Shown here piece after piece: positions 61,401-64,000 of a DNA stretch of 64,000 nt; positions within the stretch are counted from its first letter, which is position 1, and the number at the start of each line of letters is the position of its first letter. The notes under the pieces are model-generated. The model saw only the letters and a program-made list of their open reading frames with translations. It was not told where the DNA came from and searched no databases. The position numbers were made by a program, and so were the translations under genes. This DNA is from Roseibium sp. GTDB lineage: Bacteria; Pseudomonadota; Alphaproteobacteria; Rhizobiales; Stappiaceae. The stretch is from the NCBI GenBank assembly GCA_017643215.1, contig JAEPNV010000003.1, positions 1-64,000 on the forward strand. Reading direction: 5' to 3'.

Positions 61401-63828
61401 GTTCGGCAAGGCTGGTACCAGCGGCCTCAACGCGTTGGCCGAGTTGCACGGTGATCGCGTCCGAACGATCCGCCAGGACATCGGAGATGTTGCGGGTCTT
61501 TTCTTCCAGGGCATCGGTGATACCGACAGTCCGGTGTTCGATCGCGTCGGACAGGATCTGTGTCCGGCTTTCCAGCGCCGCCTCGAAATTCGCGGTGCGC
61601 TGGTCGAGCGTCAGATCGAGCGTGTTGATGTGGCTGCCGAGCGAGGCGTCCATGGTGTCGATGCGCGTCGCAAAGGTCGTGTCCAGCGTCGCCAGCCGGC
61701 TGTCGAGCGACTCCGACAACAAAAGCGTCTTGGTATCGAAGGCGGAAACGAGCTGACCGCCCTTGTCGTTGACGATCGTGTCAAGTTCGCCAAGGCGTGC
61801 CGACAGGCTCTCTTCCACGAACCGGCCGCGCACCTCGATGGTTTCAGCGATCTGCTCGCCGATCGTCGCAATGTCGCCGGTCAGCCGTTCGCTGCGGCTG
61901 CCGATGAGTGAAGCAAGCTGCGTTCCGGTCTCGGCGAGTTTTTGCGTGAATTCCGAAGTCTGGAAGCCAAGGCTTGCCGAGACATCGGCGGATGCTGTCT
62001 CGAGTGTTTCCTTGAATGTGATGTTCTGCTGCTCGAGCAGCGCGGCCATCTCACTGCCGCGGGCGGCCAGACGGTCGTCAAGCTCCGTTCCGTTAACGGC
62101 GATCGCGGTGTGGATCCGCTCCGAAATCGTTCCGAGTTTTTCGGCAAGTTCGCCGCCGCGAACCGAGATCGTCTCGGTCAGCGAGCCGGCGGTCTCATCG
62201 AGTTTGGAGGCGATTTCGCCACCGCGCAGAGACAGGTCGACGACGATGGATTCGCCGGTGCCACGCAGGATTTCGGCGACCTCGGTGCTCCGGTCGGACA
62301 AGGTCTCGACGATTTCGGCACCTTTGATGGAGATCGCATCGGTCACGTTTTGCCCGCGCTCTGAAATGCTTTCCACGACCCGGTCGCCGGTTGCCGCAAG
62401 CGACGCATCGAGCGTCGTGACCCGTGTATCGACCGTACCGATCAGCTCCTCTGTCCGGGTCGTGATCGTGTCGATCAACCGGCCGGAGGTCAGCGACAGG
62501 TTTGCATTGATCTCCTCGCCCCTCAGCGTGATCGTCTCACCAACGGTTGAGCCGGTGGTCTCCAGCGAAAGCCGGAATTCATCAACCTTCTGATTGAGCG
62601 TGTCGACGACCGTATGTGTGGAGTCAGAGAGCGTGGTGTTGATCTCGGCCCCGCGCGCGGTCAGCGTTTCCACGAACCGGTCCGCGGTTTCGGCGAACCG
62701 CTCGTTCACCTCGCCGCCGCGCGCGACGAGTGTTTCCGACATCTGGGTTCCGGTCTGAGACAGGGTATCCACCATATCCTGCCCAGTGGAGCTCAAGCGC
62801 GCGACGTAGTCTTCCGCCCGCACGGTCAGCGACTCGACCAGTTCGTTGCCCGAGGTGGAAATCGACGAGCCGAGCACCTCGATGCGGTCGTCCAACGAGG
62901 CAGTCAGATCGCTCACGCGCGTACTGACCGATTCGACCATACGCTGCGTTGCGGTGTCCATCGAGTTGCCGATATCCTCGGAGGTCGCGGACAACTGCGC
63001 GGCGAAACTCTCATGCGCGCCGGAGATGGTCTCGCGCACACGATCCGCATTGTTGGCGATGGATTCACGCTGGCTGACCAATTCCTCGATCAGCGAGCGG
63101 ATTTTCAGTTCATTGTCGTTATAGGACCGCTCAAGCGAGGACACCTCGTTGTGGACAAGGACCTCCAACTCGCTGGCCCTGGCGATCGCACGCTCGATCC
63201 CGTCCCCCATGGCGGCCACCTCGCGCCGGATGGCTTGCCCGACGCTGAGGATAGATTCCTTGGCCATATCCTCCGGTTCCGCGAGGCGCAACGCGACTTC
63301 GGTCATGCCGCGCGCCACAATCCGCATTTCCTGCGCGCGCCAGATCATCATCGCCATCACCCAGAAAAAGATGATCGGGACAATGATGGCGACACCGGCC
63401 AGGATCAGCTCCGGCGATTGCGACAGCGCCGTCAGATTGCTGATCGCGCCAATCCGGTCACCAAAGGCGGTCATAGCCAGGCTGGATCCGACACCGCCCC
63501 AGAGCACGCTCAAAGCAAGAGCGCCCCAAAATGGCGCGGAGGAGGGTCTGCGCTGGAGCGCAAAAATGAGGTTTCCAATGTTCCGGCGGTCGTCATTGGC
63601 GGCCGGCGGACGGTTCGAGCGTCCCCGGCGGCGCGATGCGCGGCTGTCTTCGGACGTGCCGGCGCCCTCGGCCGGTGCGGACGCAGAAGCTGCCTCGGCC
63701 GCCGACGCGTCCGTGGATTGCGCAGTCTCGGCTTGCCCGTCGGGTCCGCCAAAGTCGAGCTTAAGGGCCTCTTCGACCGCGGACAGTGCCGCTTCCGCAG
63801 GATCTTTCACCTTCGGGGGATTTGCCAT
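58495..63828 (-). CDS. Giant membrane-anchored coiled-coil protein, growth-pole-ring (GPR)-like
   Basis: A 1777-residue protein. After an Ala/Ser/Glu-rich N-terminus come two membrane helices (about 96-116, PFWGALALSVLWGGVGSSLAM, and 143-165, LILAGVAIIVPIIFFWVMAMMIW, described by their ends). Residues 180 to about 1520 are a long coiled coil of 11- and 22-residue apolipoprotein-like repeats (LxxRxxEIxxxLxxT). A Pro/Ala-rich linker (about 1555-1640) leads to a conserved C-terminal domain (IARAIDHETFIDLWDRYKRGERHVFTRRLY, ends IARAID and FTRRLY). This plan matches the GPR protein of Agrobacterium, which forms a ring at the growing pole. Assignment by architecture. No gene follows within 170 bp upstream of its start. 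Confidence 0.75.
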   Translation of the reverse strand: MANPPKVKDPAEAALSAVEEALKLDFGGPDGQAETAQSTDASAAEAASASAPAEGAGTSEDSRASRRRGRSNRPPAANDDRRNIGNLIFALQRRPSSAPFWGALALSVLWGGVGSSLAMTAFGDRIGAISNLTALSQSPELILAGVAIIVPIIFFWVMAMMIWRAQEMRIVARGMTEVALRLAEPEDMAKESILSVGQAIRREVAAMGDGIERAIARASELEVLVHNEVSSLERSYNDNELKIRSLIEELVSQRESIANNADRVRETISGAHESFAAQLSATSEDIGNSMDTATQRMVESVSTRVSDLTASLDDRIEVLGSSISTSGNELVESLTVRAEDYVARLSSTGQDMVDTLSQTGTQMSETLVARGGEVNERFAETADRFVETLTARGAEINTTLSDSTHTVVDTLNQKVDEFRLSLETTGSTVGETITLRGEEINANLSLTSGRLIDTITTRTEELIGTVDTRVTTLDASLAATGDRVVESISERGQNVTDAISIKGAEIVETLSDRSTEVAEILRGTGESIVVDLSLRGGEIASKLDETAGSLTETISVRGGELAEKLGTISERIHTAIAVNGTELDDRLAARGSEMAALLEQQNITFKETLETASADVSASLGFQTSEFTQKLAETGTQLASLIGSRSERLTGDIATIGEQIAETIEVRGRFVEESLSARLGELDTIVNDKGGQLVSAFDTKTLLLSESLDSRLATLDTTFATRIDTMDASLGSHINTLDLTLDQRTANFEAALESRTQILSDAIEHRTVGITDALEEKTRNISDVLADRSDAITVQLGQRVEAAGTSLAERAEEIGKSLSDRVDTASGAMAEKAEHLAATMTSGTERIDETLDARARQISETLITRTREIAQAFVDGQGEMTTALDNRLAEAGSVLAKQSAELTESLSERIAEINVSLGAKVFEVAETLDTRAIQLESVLNERLETISGTLTQESEKALETLTSVVGEAGATLSGESTRMKDMVQEAVAHAVTQLSEERGKTVSLVTGAVDDATAKLSSEGERMREIVLGSVGEARGVLVGESQKAAEAVTNSMREASTSLTGESSKVSELVLSAVADAARSMAAESEKARTLYVGSLAEFSGALTGESEKVREDLSRTIAEISGNLAAESEQARQALGETLQEIRGRMSNEADVVRDQVNSAVNEAAELLVSRGNAVANELLEKATTLHEAFGERSGELAKIIGTDGNELIQAIETRAQDLTGRVSDVHSAILDAITVKGREVADRFAQNGLEATRSLVEAGDRVAANLNERSERATSLLTETKQQLERDVGDILEKLEASNANLKDVVANAGDNLNEVELNLGRRAGEFRAAVERAVGDAKSTTGLIGEQADALRTVTETTLADIQSLSNRVSDQTSELASALRHLEEINRSVEGRVVERKTAIEDVAGTLLAKTEAVDTLMRSFTATLSDTVETADDKAREAANMLGAAAEAAAKQVADQFESMRLTAGMEGQKAREAIRAAQDDIMAEMSRTVTEASDRFNDAATRMRDVAREVHRELEATRSELKQGVLNLPDEAEESTAALRKVVNEQIRALTELSEIVAKQANTLDVSRPQERPVAAVAAQQAPAAVQAGYAPARPQPAPVAEARPQTPSRAENAPRRTAPAAEPAPAAGKGWMSDLLRRASRDDERDAPGQGRGPLQTVESLNSLSVDIARAIDHETFIDLWDRYKRGERHVFTRRLYTLQGQQTFDEIRQKYARDPEFRSAVERYVADFEQLLTQVARNDRDNMLGQTYLTSDTGKVYTMLAHASGRLD

Positions 63829-64000
63829 GGTTGGATCGCCTCACGTCCGTACTCTATACACACCGGTCATCTCGGATTGCCGAGGTGTCGACCGTCTGCG
63901 TCGATTCCCGTGCCATCAAATTCGCCGGCCCGTTCTGGGCGTTGCGCGATCAGATGTCCGTCCTCTGTTTGGCGGGGGGCCGCCGCAGCCGACCGGACAA
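63829..64000. other. Upstream region of the giant coiled-coil gene
   Basis: 172 bp to the window edge with no gene. I see no clear promoter, operator or hairpin. Confidence 0.4.

Noticed and set aside
59701-61911. A 736-codon open frame on the plus strand
   Set aside because: Antisense to the giant coiled-coil gene. Its repeats merely mirror the heptad repeats of that gene.
1-64000. CRISPR arrays, tRNA or rRNA genes, prophage or integrase genes
   Set aside because: None was seen. No regularly spaced repeats, no cloverleaf-like sequence and no phage or transposase protein were found by reading; a dedicated scan was not possible.

Overview
The window is high-GC DNA, almost entirely protein-coding, from an alphaproteobacterium. 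It probably belongs to or lies near the Hyphomicrobiales (Rhizobiales). The lineage is inferred from the CckA-type hybrid kinase, the FliX/FlaF/FlbT flagellar set, a DksA that keeps only one of the four zinc cysteines, an alphaproteobacterial LexA box at recA (GTTC-N7-GTTC), and a very large membrane-anchored coiled-coil protein resembling the growth-pole-ring protein of polar-growing rhizobia. No rRNA, tRNA, CRISPR array or transposase gene was seen.

Layout. Positions 1-419 hold no gene, only an intergenic inverted repeat. Then come recA (minus); a pseudouridine catabolic pair psuK-psuG; a three-gene operon of helical proteins (TelA-like, DUF6384-like, Gly-rich-tailed coiled coil); a lipoprotein; a radical SAM/SPASM enzyme with a downstream 168-residue partner; a divergent VOC/TetR pair with palindromic operators; and cckA. 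From about 14.0 to 48.4 kb lies a large flagellar cluster. It contains flgB-flgC-fliE-fliQ-fliR-flhB (minus); fliO-fliP and a DUF2336 gene (plus); fliL-fliM-DUF6468-motE-giant AMIN/TPR protein (minus); flgF-flgG-flgA-flgH (plus); dksA and fliX (minus); flgI-flgJ-flgN (plus); flaG; four flagellin genes; flbT-flaF (plus); and flgE-flgK-flgL (minus). From 48.6 to 58.2 kb are a MoxR ATPase, SixA, YcjX-YcjF, a DUF6644/DUF6152 pair, a CoxE-like VWA protein, a universal stress protein, an AraC regulator and an MFS transporter. The window ends with the 1777-residue coiled-coil gene.

How it works together. The flagellar genes supply export-gate parts (FliOPQR, FlhB), rod (FlgBCFG, FliE, FlgJ), P- and L-rings (FlgI, FlgH, FlgA), switch (FliM), hook and junction (FlgE, FlgK, FlgL), filament (four flagellins) and alphaproteobacterial filament regulators (FlaF, FlbT, FliX). 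MS-ring, FliG/FliN, FlhA, the export ATPase, FlgD, FliK and MotAB must lie elsewhere. The promoters look like a Caulobacter-type hierarchy: TTAA-N7-TTAA CtrA boxes at flgB/fliO, fliL/flgF and one flagellin; sigma-54 -24/-12 promoters upstream of flgE, flgF and flgI; and CGGCAA-N3-TTGCCG palindromes resembling FlbD ftr sites about 85-125 bp upstream of each sigma-54 promoter and inside the flgB control region. CckA, the top kinase of the CtrA pathway, is next to the cluster.

Most notable points: a 265-bp MITE-like element that split fliQ from fliR at a CTAG target, with the empty site reconstructable, and a possible fragment at the flgH stop; a 119-bp flbT/flaF overlap; a FliM with three N-terminal W-containing repeats; a 1321-residue periplasmic AMIN/TPR protein in the fliM operon; flagellins differing in their number of central modules; the radical SAM pair; and the three-gene helical-protein operon.
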